The notes beneath the pieces are model-generated. The model was not told where the DNA came from and made no database searches. It was given only the letters and a program-made list of their open reading frames with translations. A DNA stretch of 37,365 nt from Stutzerimonas stutzeri (GTDB taxonomy: Bacteria; Pseudomonadota; Gammaproteobacteria; Pseudomonadales; Pseudomonadaceae), in NCBI RefSeq assembly GCF_000935215.1, contig NZ_JXXD01000095.1, positions 1 to 37,365 on the forward strand. Direction: 5' to 3'. Positions 28,693 through 37,029 of this stretch are shown here, piece after piece (position 1 is the first letter of the stretch; every line of letters begins with the position of its first letter). Position numbers and translations under genes: made by a program.

Positions 28693-28777
28693 GGCTGCTT
28701 TATGTGTATTGGCGTTCGCGAGATACACGACGCTCTTTTAAAGCAGCCTGCCCGTCAGTCCAAGTGAGGACGGGCAG
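28693..28777. repeat. Nested and tandem inverted repeats between fimT and thiO
   Basis: Outer arms GGCTGCTTTA (28693-28702) and TAAAGCAGCC (28739-28748), perfect 10 bp. Inside them, GTGTAT (28704-28709) and ATACAC (28723-28728), perfect 6 bp with a 13-nt loop. Adjacent: CTGCCCGTC (28748-28756) and GACGGGCAG (28769-28777), perfect 9 bp. All lie in the divergent promoter region, 39 to 123 bp upstream of fimT. They are likely operators or leader structures. Confidence 0.8.
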
Positions 28778-28806
28778 AAATGTGAACCAGATGGTTGGAG
28801 AGGCAT

Positions 28807-29916
28807 GTGAATCAAGAAGTGATCGTTGTCGGTGGCGGTGTCATCGGGTTGTTGTCCGCCTATCGCCTGGCTCAGGCAGGCACGTCGGTGTTGCTGCTGG
28901 AGTCGGGCGATGTTGGTCGCGAAGCTTCCTGGGCCGGCGGCGGTATCGTTTCGCCGCTTTATCCGTGGCGCTACAGCCCAGCGGTCACGGCGCTGGCGCA
29001 TTGGTCGCAGGATTTCTATCCGCAGCTTGGCGAGCGGCTTCTGGAAGAGACGGGGGTGGACCCCGAGGTGCATGTCACCGGCCTTTACTGGCTGGATCTG
29101 CATGACGAGGCGGAGGCGCTGAATTGGGCTGAGCGTTATGGCCGGCCGCTGACGTCGGTGTCGATGGAGACCGTGCGCCAGGCAGTGCCTTCGCTGGGTG
29201 AGGGTTACGAGCGCGCCGTCTACATGGAGGGTGTTGCCAACATTCGCAATCCTCGTCTGTTGCGCGCCTTGCGCGAAGCGCTGCGGCAGCTGCCGGATGC
29301 GACTGTGATCGAGCAGTGCGCGGTCGAGGGTTTCCTCCGCGACGGTACGCGTATCGTGGGCGTGCAGACAGCGCAGGGCGAGATGCGAGCGGATCAGGTT
29401 GTAGTGGCTGCTGGCGCCTGGAGCGCACAGCTGCTGGCGACGCTGGGGCTGGAGATTCCGGTCAAGCCGATGAAGGGGCAGATGATTCTATTCAAGTGCG
29501 CGGAGGACTTCCTGCCGAGCATGGTGCTGGCCAAGCGGCGCTATGCGATTCCGCGGCGCGACGGCCATATCCTGGTCGGCAGCACGCTGGAAGATGTCGG
29601 CTTCGACAAGACGCCGACCGAAGACGCGCTGGAAAGCCTGAGGGCAACAGCGATCGAGCTGTTGCCCGCGCTGGCCGACGCGCAAGTGGTTAAGCACTGG
29701 GCAGGCTTGCGGCCCGGCTCGCCGGATGGTGTTCCTTATATAGGTGCCGTGTCCGGTTTCGACGGGCTGTGGCTGAACTGCGGGCACTTCCGCAACGGGT
29801 TGGTGCTGGCGCCGGCGTCCTGTCAGCTGCTTGTCGATCTGATGCTTGAGCAGGCGCCGATCGTGGATCCATCGCCCTATGCACCGGCCGGGCGTATCGC
29901 CGATCAGAAGAGCTGA
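28807..29916 (+). CDS. thiO: Glycine oxidase ThiO (FAD-dependent)
   Basis: FAD-dependent amine oxidase (DAO family) that oxidises glycine to iminoglycine for the thiazole moiety of thiamine. The 369-residue protein has the dinucleotide-binding motif VGGGVIGLLSAYRLAQAG (residues 8-25), the SWAGGGIVSPLYPWRY active-site segment and C-terminal GLRPGSPDGVPYIG with GHFRNGLVLAPAS. The GTG at 28807 has GGAG about 9 nt upstream; a TTG at 28795 would add four residues. It is divergent from fimT, as in P. aeruginosa (PA4548). No TPP riboswitch could be recognised upstream. Confidence 0.92.
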   Translation: MNQEVIVVGGGVIGLLSAYRLAQAGTSVLLLESGDVGREASWAGGGIVSPLYPWRYSPAVTALAHWSQDFYPQLGERLLEETGVDPEVHVTGLYWLDLHDEAEALNWAERYGRPLTSVSMETVRQAVPSLGEGYERAVYMEGVANIRNPRLLRALREALRQLPDATVIEQCAVEGFLRDGTRIVGVQTAQGEMRADQVVVAAGAWSAQLLATLGLEIPVKPMKGQMILFKCAEDFLPSMVLAKRRYAIPRRDGHILVGSTLEDVGFDKTPTEDALESLRATAIELLPALADAQVVKHWAGLRPGSPDGVPYIGAVSGFDGLWLNCGHFRNGLVLAPASCQLLVDLMLEQAPIVDPSPYAPAGRIADQKS

Positions 29917-30063
29917 TCGGCCCTTCGCGTACTCCGGTTTCACAAGCAGTCCGGGTTTCATATCCGTCGCCCGGACTCTGTTCTGCTACCAACTCGCATT
30001 GCTGGTAAATTAGCCGGCACTTCGGCTCTGCCAGGCAGAGCCAGATTGGCGAGTGAGGTTTGT

Positions 30064-30435
30064 GTGGCGAAGAAAACCACTTCCCTGGCCGGCCTGAGCG
30101 GGCTGGTCTATTCCACCGATGCCGGTCGGCATTGTCCCGAGTGCAGTCAACCGCTGGGCAGTTGCATCTGCAAACAGAGCGTTCTGCCCGAAGGCGACGG
30201 CATTGCGCGGGTGCGCCGTGAGAGCAAGGGGCGGGGCGGCAAGACGGTGACGACTATCAGTGGCGTTCCCTTGCCCGAGACCGAGCTCAAGGAGCTGGCC
30301 AGCGCGCTGAAGCGCCGCTGCGGCACGGGTGGCGCGTTGAAGGACGGCGTCATCGAGATTCAGGGCGACCACGTTCAGCTGCTGATCGACGAGCTGAACA
30401 AACGTGGCTTCAAGGCCAAGAAGTCCGGTGGCTGA
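30064..30435 (+). CDS. yciH: SUI1/YciH-family translation initiation factor-like protein
   Basis: A 123-residue basic protein with the SUI1 (eIF1-like) fold. The N-terminus has a small Cys motif, HCPECSQPLGSCIC (about 29-42), then RRESKGRGGKTVTTISGVPL, the basic loop of the family, and a C-terminal DELNKRGFKAKKSGG. It probably binds the 30S P-site region; its role in bacteria is poorly defined. The GTG at 30064 has GAGG about 6 nt upstream, and starts the conserved (M)AKKTTSLAGLSGLVYST; the TTG at 30046 is less likely. It precedes speA, matching PA4840-PA4839 order in PAO1. Confidence 0.9.
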   Translation: MAKKTTSLAGLSGLVYSTDAGRHCPECSQPLGSCICKQSVLPEGDGIARVRRESKGRGGKTVTTISGVPLPETELKELASALKRRCGTGGALKDGVIEIQGDHVQLLIDELNKRGFKAKKSGG

Positions 30436-30557
30436 GCGCCGATGTGACGCCTCCACCGATTTTCACCATTTTCCGCATATCGGCTGTCGAAGCCGCATAG
30501 CCTTCGCCGCACGGTTCTGCTCGCTGCGAAACACTCAATTTCTTCCGGGAGGCCTTG

Positions 30558-32471
30558 ATGCCTGTACGACGCACACGTAAAGACGACGGTAGCCAGTGGA
30601 CCGCTGCCGACAGCCGCAGCATCTACGGTATCCGCCACTGGGGCGCTGGGTATTTCGCAATCAACGACCAGGGCAATGTCGAAGTGCGCCCGCAAGGGCC
30701 GAGCGGCGAGCCGATCGAGTTCAACGGCCTGATCGAGCAATTGCGCGAGGCGGGGCTGTCGCTGCCGTTGCTGGTGCGTTTCCCCGGCATCCTGCAGGAC
30801 CGCGTGCGGCGCCTGACCGGTGCCTTCGATGCCAACATCGAGCGCATGGAGTACGCCGGCAAGTACACCGCGTTGTACCCGATCAAGGTCAACCAGCAGG
30901 AAGCGGTGGTGGAGAACATCATCGCCACGCAGAACGTTTCCATCGGCCTGGAGGCCGGCTCCAAGCCGGAGCTGATGGCGGTGCTGGCACTGGCGCCGAA
31001 GGGCGGCACCATCGTCTGCAATGGCTACAAGGATCGCGAGTTCATCCGCCTGGCACTGATGGGCCAGAAGCTCGGCCACAAGGTATTCATTGTCATCGAG
31101 AAGGAGTCCGAGGTCGGGTTGGTGATCGAGGAGGCCAACGAGCTCAAGCTGACCCCGCAGGTCGGCCTGCGTGTGCGCCTGTCGTCGCTGGCATCGTCGA
31201 AGTGGGCCGATACCGGTGGCGAGCGCTCCAAGTTCGGCCTGTCCGCGGCGCAGCTGCTCTCGGTGATCGAACGCTTCCGCGCCGCAGAAATGGACCAGGG
31301 CATTCGCTTGCTGCACTTCCACATGGGTTCGCAGATCGCCAATCTGGCCGACTATCGTCAGGGCTTCCGTGAGGCGATTCGTTACTACGCCGAGCTACGG
31401 GCGTTGAACCTGCCGGTGGATTACATCGATGTGGGCGGCGGACTGGGGGTCGACTACGACGGCACCCACTCGCGCAATGCCAGCTCGATCAACTACGACA
31501 TCGACGAATACGCCGGTACCGTGGTCGGCATGCTCAAGGAGTTCTGCGAGGCACAGGGGCTGCCGCACCCGAACATCTTCTCCGAAAGCGGGCGTGCCAT
31601 GACGGCGCATCATGCGGTGTTGGTCATGCAGGTCACCGACGTCGAGCGGCACAACGATGAGCTGCCGGTGATCGACAACTACGACGAACTGCCGGAGATC
31701 GTGCAGTCGCTGGCCGACCTGCTCGGACCGACCGACCCGGAAATGGTCACCGAGACCTACTGGCGCGCTACCCACTACATGAGCGAGTCCAGCGCGCAGT
31801 ACGCCTCCGGCAAGCTGACGCTGGCGCAGAAGGCACTGGCCGAGCAGAGCTACTTCGCCATCTGCCGACGCCTGTACAACCAGCTCAAGGCCCGTCAGCG
31901 CTCGCATCGGGCGGTGCTCGACGAGCTCAACGACAAGCTGGCGGACAAGTACATCTGCAACTTCTCGGTATTCCAGAGCCTTCCGGATACCTGGGCGATC
32001 GACCAGATCCTGCCGATCGTGCCGCTGCAGCGGCTGAGCGAGGAGCCGGTGCGGCGCGCTGTGCTGCAGGACCTGACCTGCGACTCGGATGGCAAGATCA
32101 AGCACTACGTCGACGAGCAGAGCATCGAAAGCAGCATGCCGGTGCACGAGGTCGCGCCTGGCGAGGAGTACTTCCTCGGCGTGTTCCTGGTCGGTGCCTA
32201 TCAGGAGATTCTCGGCGACATGCACAACCTGTTCGGCGATACCGACTCGGTGAACGTCTATCAGCGTGAGGACGGCAGCTACTACCACGCCGGCATCGAG
32301 ACCCACGACACCATCGAGGACATGCTGCGCTACGTGCACCTGTCGCCCGAGGAGCTGATGACCTATTACCGCGACAAGGTCGCCAGCGCCAAGCTGAGTG
32401 CCAAGGAGCGCACCCAGTACATCGACGCGTTACGTCTGGGGCTGACGCGCTCGTCCTATCTGACGCCTTGA
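30558..32471 (+). CDS. speA: Biosynthetic arginine decarboxylase
   Basis: PLP-dependent, fold-type III decarboxylase converting arginine to agmatine and CO2, the entry to putrescine and other polyamines in Pseudomonas. The 637-residue protein has the PLP lysine K110 in YPIKVNQQ, the glycine-rich [17 protein letters not shown] phosphate-binding segment, and HMGSQIANL. The ATG at 30558 has GGGAGG ending 5 nt upstream; a TTG directly before it is not favoured. It lies 122 bp after yciH and converges with the DUF2214/MATE pair. Length and motifs match the family, intact. Confidence 0.97.
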   Translation: MPVRRTRKDDGSQWTAADSRSIYGIRHWGAGYFAINDQGNVEVRPQGPSGEPIEFNGLIEQLREAGLSLPLLVRFPGILQDRVRRLTGAFDANIERMEYAGKYTALYPIKVNQQEAVVENIIATQNVSIGLEAGSKPELMAVLALAPKGGTIVCNGYKDREFIRLALMGQKLGHKVFIVIEKESEVGLVIEEANELKLTPQVGLRVRLSSLASSKWADTGGERSKFGLSAAQLLSVIERFRAAEMDQGIRLLHFHMGSQIANLADYRQGFREAIRYYAELRALNLPVDYIDVGGGLGVDYDGTHSRNASSINYDIDEYAGTVVGMLKEFCEAQGLPHPNIFSESGRAMTAHHAVLVMQVTDVERHNDELPVIDNYDELPEIVQSLADLLGPTDPEMVTETYWRATHYMSESSAQYASGKLTLAQKALAEQSYFAICRRLYNQLKARQRSHRAVLDELNDKLADKYICNFSVFQSLPDTWAIDQILPIVPLQRLSEEPVRRAVLQDLTCDSDGKIKHYVDEQSIESSMPVHEVAPGEEYFLGVFLVGAYQEILGDMHNLFGDTDSVNVYQREDGSYYHAGIETHDTIEDMLRYVHLSPEELMTYYRDKVASAKLSAKERTQYIDALRLGLTRSSYLTP

Positions 32472-32478
32472 GCCGTGA

Positions 32479-32496
32479 GCCCGGCGTCAGCCGGGC
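32479..32496. terminator. Possible terminator-like hairpin between speA and the DUF2214 gene
   Basis: Perfect 7-bp GC stem GCCCGGC / GCCGGGC with loop GTCA, 8 nt after the speA stop and covering the end of the convergent gene. No T-tract follows in either direction, so intrinsic termination is uncertain. Confidence 0.4.
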
Positions 32497-32945
32497 ATTA
32501 CGCCAAAGCCCCGTGCCATCAGCGACGCCAGCAAGGGGATCAGCAGGAGTAGCAGCAGCTCCAGGCGGATGGTCAGCTTGACCCATCTGGCGCTGCTGTC
32601 CGAGATGATCGGTGCCTGGCCTGCGGACAAGGCCGGGCGCCAGCGCAGGAACGTCAGGGTCGGATAGATGGAGAGCACCGCGACCACCACGAACAGGCCG
32701 ATCTTGGCGTGGAAAAGGCTGTTCTTCAGGTAGTAGTCCAGGCCTTTGCCATAGAGGATGGCCCGGGCCGCCCCGCTGGCCAGTACCGCCGCCGCGGTGA
32801 TACCGAAGGCGATGTCGATACGGAACAGGCTGCGCGCTCGCTCCAGCGTCAGCGGCTGACGGAACAGCTGGTGCTCCAGCAGCAGCAGGGCAAAGAGCAG
32901 GAATATCGCCAGAAAATGCAGGTAGGCGGCGATGGCGTAGGCCAT
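32487..32945 (-). CDS. DUF2214 family membrane protein
   Basis: A 152-residue integral membrane protein with four hydrophobic segments (about 5-23, 45-62, 79-95 and 125-145). The N-terminus MAYAIAAYLHFLAIFLLFALLLLEHQLF matches DUF2214 as I recall it, a family distantly reminiscent of the CopD or cytochrome b561-type four-helix proteins. A few conserved His residues (H10, H25, H79) could bind haem or metal, which is inference. It starts 2 nt after the MATE gene's stop, so it is co-transcribed with it. Function unknown. Confidence 0.8.
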   Translation of the reverse strand: MAYAIAAYLHFLAIFLLFALLLLEHQLFRQPLTLERARSLFRIDIAFGITAAAVLASGAARAILYGKGLDYYLKNSLFHAKIGLFVVVAVLSIYPTLTFLRWRPALSAGQAPIISDSSARWVKLTIRLELLLLLLIPLLASLMARGFGVMPG

Positions 32946-32947
32946 GT

Positions 32948-34321
32948 TCAGTGTCCTTCGGAGTGTGTGGTGCTCGGCGCGCCCATGTTAAACCAGGCTC
33001 CGTGGCGCTGCAGGCGCTGAGCGAGCACGCCCAGGCAGACGCCGCGCATCAGCATGAAGCTCAGAAACGCCAGCCACAAGCCGTGATTGCCAAGCCCTTG
33101 CAGCAGCCAGCCCAGTGGCAGCGTCAGGCCCACCGCTAGGAGCATGCTGTTGCGCATCTCCCGCGCGCGGGTTGCACCGATAAACAACCCGTCGAGCAGA
33201 TAGCTCCAGACCGCAATCAGCGGCAACGCCGCCAGATAGGGCAGGTAGATCAGCGCGGTCGCGCGGACCTCGGGAATGTCGGTCTGCAGCTGGATAAATA
33301 GGTGGCCGCCAAGCAGGAAGAACAGGCCGAAGGCGACGCTGGCCAGCAACGACCAGCCCCCGGCGACCACCATCACTCGCTGCAGTGCGTCGCGGTTGCG
33401 GGCACCGATGGCATGCCCGGCCAAGGCTTCCACGGCATGAGCCAATCCATCGAGGGCGTGCGCGGTCAGCAGCAGGCCGTTGAGCAGCAGCGCGTTGGCG
33501 GCGACCGTCGCATCGCCTAGCCGCGTGCCCTGTACCGTCACCAGGAAAAACACCAGTTGCAGCGCCAGCGAGCGAAGGAAGATGTCGCGGTTGACCGCCA
33601 TCAGCGGCCGCCAGCTCAACCAGCGGCGCAGCGCGCGAGTATCGAGGCGGCCGGGATAGCGGGCCAGCGCGTTGCGGGTGAGCGCCAGGCCGAGCAGCGC
33701 GCCGCTCCATTCGGCGATCACCGAGGCGCGTGCGGCGCCGGCCACGCCCCAGTCGAGGCCGAGCACGAACCACAGGTCCAGCGCCACGTTGATCAGATTG
33801 GTGGTCAGCAGGATGGCCAGTGGCGCGCGCGCGTTCTGCGTGCCGAGGAACCAGCCGATCAGCGCATAGCTGGCCAGCGCCGCGGGCAGGCCGAACAGCC
33901 GCGTGTGGAAATAATCACGGGTGAGTTCGTCCAGTTCGGCCGAGGGCTGCATGAGCTGCAGGGCCGCGCCTTTCAGCGGCACACCGAGCACCCCGAGCAA
34001 CAGCGCGAAACCCAGGGCCAGCAGCAGCCCCTGCAGGAGGATCTGGCGCAGGGCGCCGCCGTCGTTGCGACCAGCGGCCTGGGCGGCGAAGCCCGTCGTG
34101 CCCATGCGCAGAAAGCCCATCACCCACACCAGCAGCGTATACAGGCTACCGCCGACCGCCACTGCGCCCAGCTGATGCGCGTGCGGCAGATGGCCGATCA
34201 CGCTGCTGTCCACCAGTGCGACCAGCGGAACGGATAGGTTCGACAGGATCATCGGCGCCGCCAGCGCCCACACCTTGCTGTGGGTTGGGGCGTGGCGCCA
34301 GGCGGCAAGCATGCTGGACAT
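32948..34321 (-). CDS. MATE-family efflux transporter (DinF type)
   Basis: Inner-membrane multidrug/toxic-compound exporter driven by Na+ or H+ (457 residues, about 12 hydrophobic segments). The N-terminal VWALAAPMILSNLSVPLVALVDSSVIGHL is the DinF-like signature, with repeat in the second half (NRDIFLRSLALQLVFFLVTVQGTRLGDATVAANALLLN). The ATG at 34321 has GGAGG about 8 nt upstream; a further ATG at 34312 is possible. Substrate is not predictable. It is the upstream member of a two-gene unit with the DUF2214 gene. No LexA-like operator is visible before it, unlike the dinF of E. coli. Confidence 0.88.
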   Translation of the reverse strand: MSSMLAAWRHAPTHSKVWALAAPMILSNLSVPLVALVDSSVIGHLPHAHQLGAVAVGGSLYTLLVWVMGFLRMGTTGFAAQAAGRNDGGALRQILLQGLLLALGFALLLGVLGVPLKGAALQLMQPSAELDELTRDYFHTRLFGLPAALASYALIGWFLGTQNARAPLAILLTTNLINVALDLWFVLGLDWGVAGAARASVIAEWSGALLGLALTRNALARYPGRLDTRALRRWLSWRPLMAVNRDIFLRSLALQLVFFLVTVQGTRLGDATVAANALLLNGLLLTAHALDGLAHAVEALAGHAIGARNRDALQRVMVVAGGWSLLASVAFGLFFLLGGHLFIQLQTDIPEVRATALIYLPYLAALPLIAVWSYLLDGLFIGATRAREMRNSMLLAVGLTLPLGWLLQGLGNHGLWLAFLSFMLMRGVCLGVLAQRLQRHGAWFNMGAPSTTHSEGH

Positions 34322-34397
34322 TACGGGCCTCCGGGACGGCCCGGCACTATACGTGGCATGCAATGAAAGAGGGAAAGTCCGAGCTTTAGGCTGCGCG

Positions 34398-34691
34398 TCA
34401 GTGAATCAACCAGCTCAGCAGCCACAGCCCGAGGAACAGCCAGATCAGCCCGCCGATGATCGAGCCGCGAAAGAACGCGCGGACCGCCGCAACCAGCAAC
34501 AGCAGGCCGATCGCCAGTGCTACCAGGCTGATCAGAGAGCGGTCCATGCCCAGCGTACGCGACAACCCCTCGAGGAAATTGTGTCCGGCCCTGGCAAACA
34601 GGCCGAAGAAGTCGCCCAGCGCCTCGACGATGAAACGTATGACCGCGCCCAGCGCCTGTCCCAGCCATTCGAAGAATCCTTCTACCCGCAT
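34398..34691 (-). CDS. Small conserved Pseudomonas membrane protein
   Basis: A 97-residue protein with an amphipathic N-terminal half (MRVEGFFEWLGQALGAVIRFIVEALGDFFG) and a hydrophobic C-terminal half (about 53-72 and 78-97, ending GLWLLSWLIH), giving two likely membrane spans. It resembles proteins widely annotated as hypothetical in Pseudomonas. The ATG at 34691 has CAGGAGAG 8 nt upstream, a strong ribosome site. It may be transcribed with the MATE gene 76 bp downstream. Function unknown. Confidence 0.8.
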   Translation of the reverse strand: MRVEGFFEWLGQALGAVIRFIVEALGDFFGLFARAGHNFLEGLSRTLGMDRSLISLVALAIGLLLLVAAVRAFFRGSIIGGLIWLFLGLWLLSWLIH

Positions 34692-34921
34692 GTATCACTC
34701 TCCTGAACGTTCGATTGCGGTGCCCAAGCACGGCTCTGGGCATTGGGCTCTCGAGTGCGCCCGAGAGTTCCGAACGGTCGCCGCTGCGCTGGAACCACCA
34801 GGGCAGGAGGCGGTCGGAATGTCGCTGTGAGTCCTTAGCGCATCATGCGTTCCCGACCTTCATGCAACTGCAACAAGCGCCAGGCAGCCTGCCTACCATT
34901 CCCAGAACGAGAAGACCAACG

Positions 34922-35847
34922 ATGCTGGCCATTGCCAGAGCGCGCCTGGAACGAATCAAGACACTGCGCCCCGCCTGGGCCTATGGCTGCGTCTTTTTCG
35001 GCCTGCTCTACGTTGTCACCGCCACTCATCTGGACGAGCGGCTGTTCTATACGCTGAAAACCACTTGGCATGAAAGCAGCTGGGAAAGGCACAGCCTCTG
35101 GCTACCCGAATACCGGGTGAAGATCGACGCGCTGCAGGTAGCCACGGTGGAAGACAATCTTTCCGGGCTGACCTATGACGAACGCCGCGATCATCTCTGG
35201 GGCGTCGTCAATAACCCCGAAGAGCTGCTGGCGCTGGACAAGGATGGCGGCTTCCTCGCGCGCTACCCGCTGCGCGGGTTCCAGGACGTCGAGGGCGTGA
35301 CCTATCTGGGTGATGACCTGCTTGTGTTGACCGAGGAGCGCAAGCAGTCGCTGTTGATCGTGCAGGTTCCCAAGATTGCCGGGCCGCTGCAGCGTACCGA
35401 CGCCCGCTCCATCACTCTGGCCCTGAACGACGAGGACAATACCGGTTTCGAGGGCGTCGGGTACGACCGCGCCGGTGATCGGCTGTTCGTGGTCAAGGAG
35501 CACTCACCGCGCAAGCTCTACGAGATCCAGGGCATCAAGCGCAGTCTGGCAGGTGACATGGACATCAAGATCATCGACCGTGAGGCCTGGATTGAGAAGC
35601 TGGACATGGCCAGTGATCTGTCCTCGGTGCACTTCGACGAGCGTACCGGCCATCTGGTGCTGCTCAGCGACGAGGCGAAGATGATGCTGGAGCTCGACGC
35701 CGAGGGCGAGCTGGTCAGCTTCCGCTCGCTCTGGAGCGGGTTTGCCGGACTCGAGCGCAGCGTGCCGCAGGGATGACCTTCGATGCACAGGGCAATCTCT
35801 ATCTGGTCAGCGAGCCCAACCTGTTCTACGCCTTCGAGCACGAGTGA
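34922..35847 (+). pseudogene. SdiA-regulated-domain protein with C-terminal frameshift
   Basis: A membrane-anchored beta-propeller-like protein of the SdiA-regulated family. The N-terminal anchor (about 18-36, AYGCVFFGLLYVVTATHL) is followed by a periplasmic domain with NLSGLTYDERRDHLWGVVNNP, DVEGVTYLGDD, GFEGVGYDRAGDRLFVVKE and DLSSVHFDERTGHLVLLSDE. The reading frame stops at 35774-35776 just after ERSVPQ. The missing end, GMTFDAQGNLYLVSEPNLFYAFEHE, continues in the next frame from 35773 to 35847. Family members usually read PQAEG here, so about 7 nt (1 modulo 3) seem lost at about 35,770. It is either a real mutation or a sequencing error; the shortened protein lacks only the last blade. 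The start has only a weak ribosome site. Confidence 0.82.
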
Positions 35848-35864
35848 CGTCCGCCGCGCACCTG

Positions 35865-36314
35865 CTAGCCGCGCTGGATCAGCCAGACGCCGGCGAAGAT
35901 CAGCAGCAGACCGGAGACCTTGCCGAAGCTGATGCTGGACTGGCGAAAGCCGGCCCAGCCGAAGTGATCCAGCAGCAAGGCGACGAACAGCTGGCCGGCC
36001 AGCAATAGCGCCATGAACAGCAGCGCTCCCGTGCGCGGTGCGGCGAAGGCGGCCGTGGCGATGAAAAAGGCCCCCAGCAGCCCACCACACCAGTGCCACC
36101 AGTGCAGGCCCTTCAGCGTCTGCAACGCCGGGATATCGCGCTGGACTGCTACGATGACGAACAGCGCCAGTGTTCCCACGGTAAACGAAAGCAGTGCCGC
36201 GCCCATCACGTTGCCGAGGTGACGCGCGACCTGGCCGTTGATTCCGGCCTGCAGGGGCAGCATCGCGCCGGCAATGAACGGAAGGGTGAGTAACCACCAG
36301 GCAACGGCAGGCAT
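35865..36314 (-). CDS. YdcZ/DUF606 family DMT-type membrane protein
   Basis: A 149-residue membrane protein with five hydrophobic segments, half the size of a usual DMT transporter. The N-terminal AGAMLPLQAGINGQVARHLGNVMGAALLSFTVGTLAL is the DUF606 signature, with a second copy-like segment RTGALLFMALLLAGQLFVALLLDHFG. Members probably work as homodimers or in tandem pairs; here it is single. The ATG at 36314 has CGGAGA about 7 nt upstream. Convergent with the frameshifted gene on the plus strand. Substrate unknown. Confidence 0.85.
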   Translation of the reverse strand: MPAVAWWLLTLPFIAGAMLPLQAGINGQVARHLGNVMGAALLSFTVGTLALFVIVAVQRDIPALQTLKGLHWWHWCGGLLGAFFIATAAFAAPRTGALLFMALLLAGQLFVALLLDHFGWAGFRQSSISFGKVSGLLLIFAGVWLIQRG

Positions 36315-36399
36315 TTCGGATCTCCGGAATCAGGGCGCGACAGTATGGCGAGCCGGGATACGACTCGCCATAGCGGGACAGCGGTTCGCTGCGCTTGGC

Positions 36400-36957
36400 T
36401 CAGCGCGGCGGGTATTGCGACAGCACCCGTGTCACCAGCTCGCGCATGCTGCCGGCGCGTTGCTCGGGGGTGCCTTGGCGGTTGCTCAGGGTCTGCTCGG
36501 CGCTGCCGCGCCAGACCAGTTTGCCGTCAGCGGCGTCATACAGGTCGATCTGCAGCGTGCCGACCTGGTAGTCGATGGTGCGGGTGTCGGTGAACATCGG
36601 CCCACCCCAGTAGCCGTACCAGGGATTGCCCCAGGCGCCGGAGGTGGTCGTGTACTGCTGGGTGCGCTGGTCGACGATGTACCAGGCCTGCACCTTGAGG
36701 TCCGCCGCTTTGCCGGCCGTGGCGGGACGCAGCCCCTGCTGATCGAGCTGTTCGGCGATCGCCGCGCGGATGCGTTGTTCGGTGAGGTCGCTTTTGATTC
36801 GTGGATCGTCAGGCCGGTACTGCAGCGCCGGTTCCTGCCAGCTCCAGGCCCGATAGGCCGAGAAATCCCGCGTCGGATCGAAATCGCGCTGCACCTGCGG
36901 GCCCTGGCAGGCGGCTAGCGCGAAGAGCAGAGGTATCAGCAACAGGCAGCGCAACAT
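36400..36957 (-). CDS. DUF4136 lipoprotein
   Basis: A 185-residue predicted lipoprotein. The signal peptide MLRCLLLIPLLFALAAC ends in a lipobox, LAAC17, followed by Q-G at +2/+3, which would favour the outer membrane. The DUF4136 domain follows (DFDPTRDFSAYRAWSWQEP to the YPPR end), with a Tyr-, Gly- and Trp-rich stretch GAWGNPWYGYWGGP at about 108-122. The ATG at 36957 has CGGAGAACG upstream. It lies just downstream of a second DUF4136 gene, forming a tandem pair of diverged paralogues. Function unknown. Confidence 0.88.
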   Translation of the reverse strand: MLRCLLLIPLLFALAACQGPQVQRDFDPTRDFSAYRAWSWQEPALQYRPDDPRIKSDLTEQRIRAAIAEQLDQQGLRPATAGKAADLKVQAWYIVDQRTQQYTTTSGAWGNPWYGYWGGPMFTDTRTIDYQVGTLQIDLYDAADGKLVWRGSAEQTLSNRQGTPEQRAGSMRELVTRVLSQYPPR

Positions 36958-37029
36958 GATCGTTCTCCGGGGGTGGAATCTGTTCAGTCTAGGCCTCGGT
37001 GCGGTGCTGAGTCTGCATCGCCGTCACGC

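Noticed and set aside
28655..28806. A TPP riboswitch upstream of thiO
   Set aside because: I could not find the conserved CUGAGA and associated core of a THI box in the leader.
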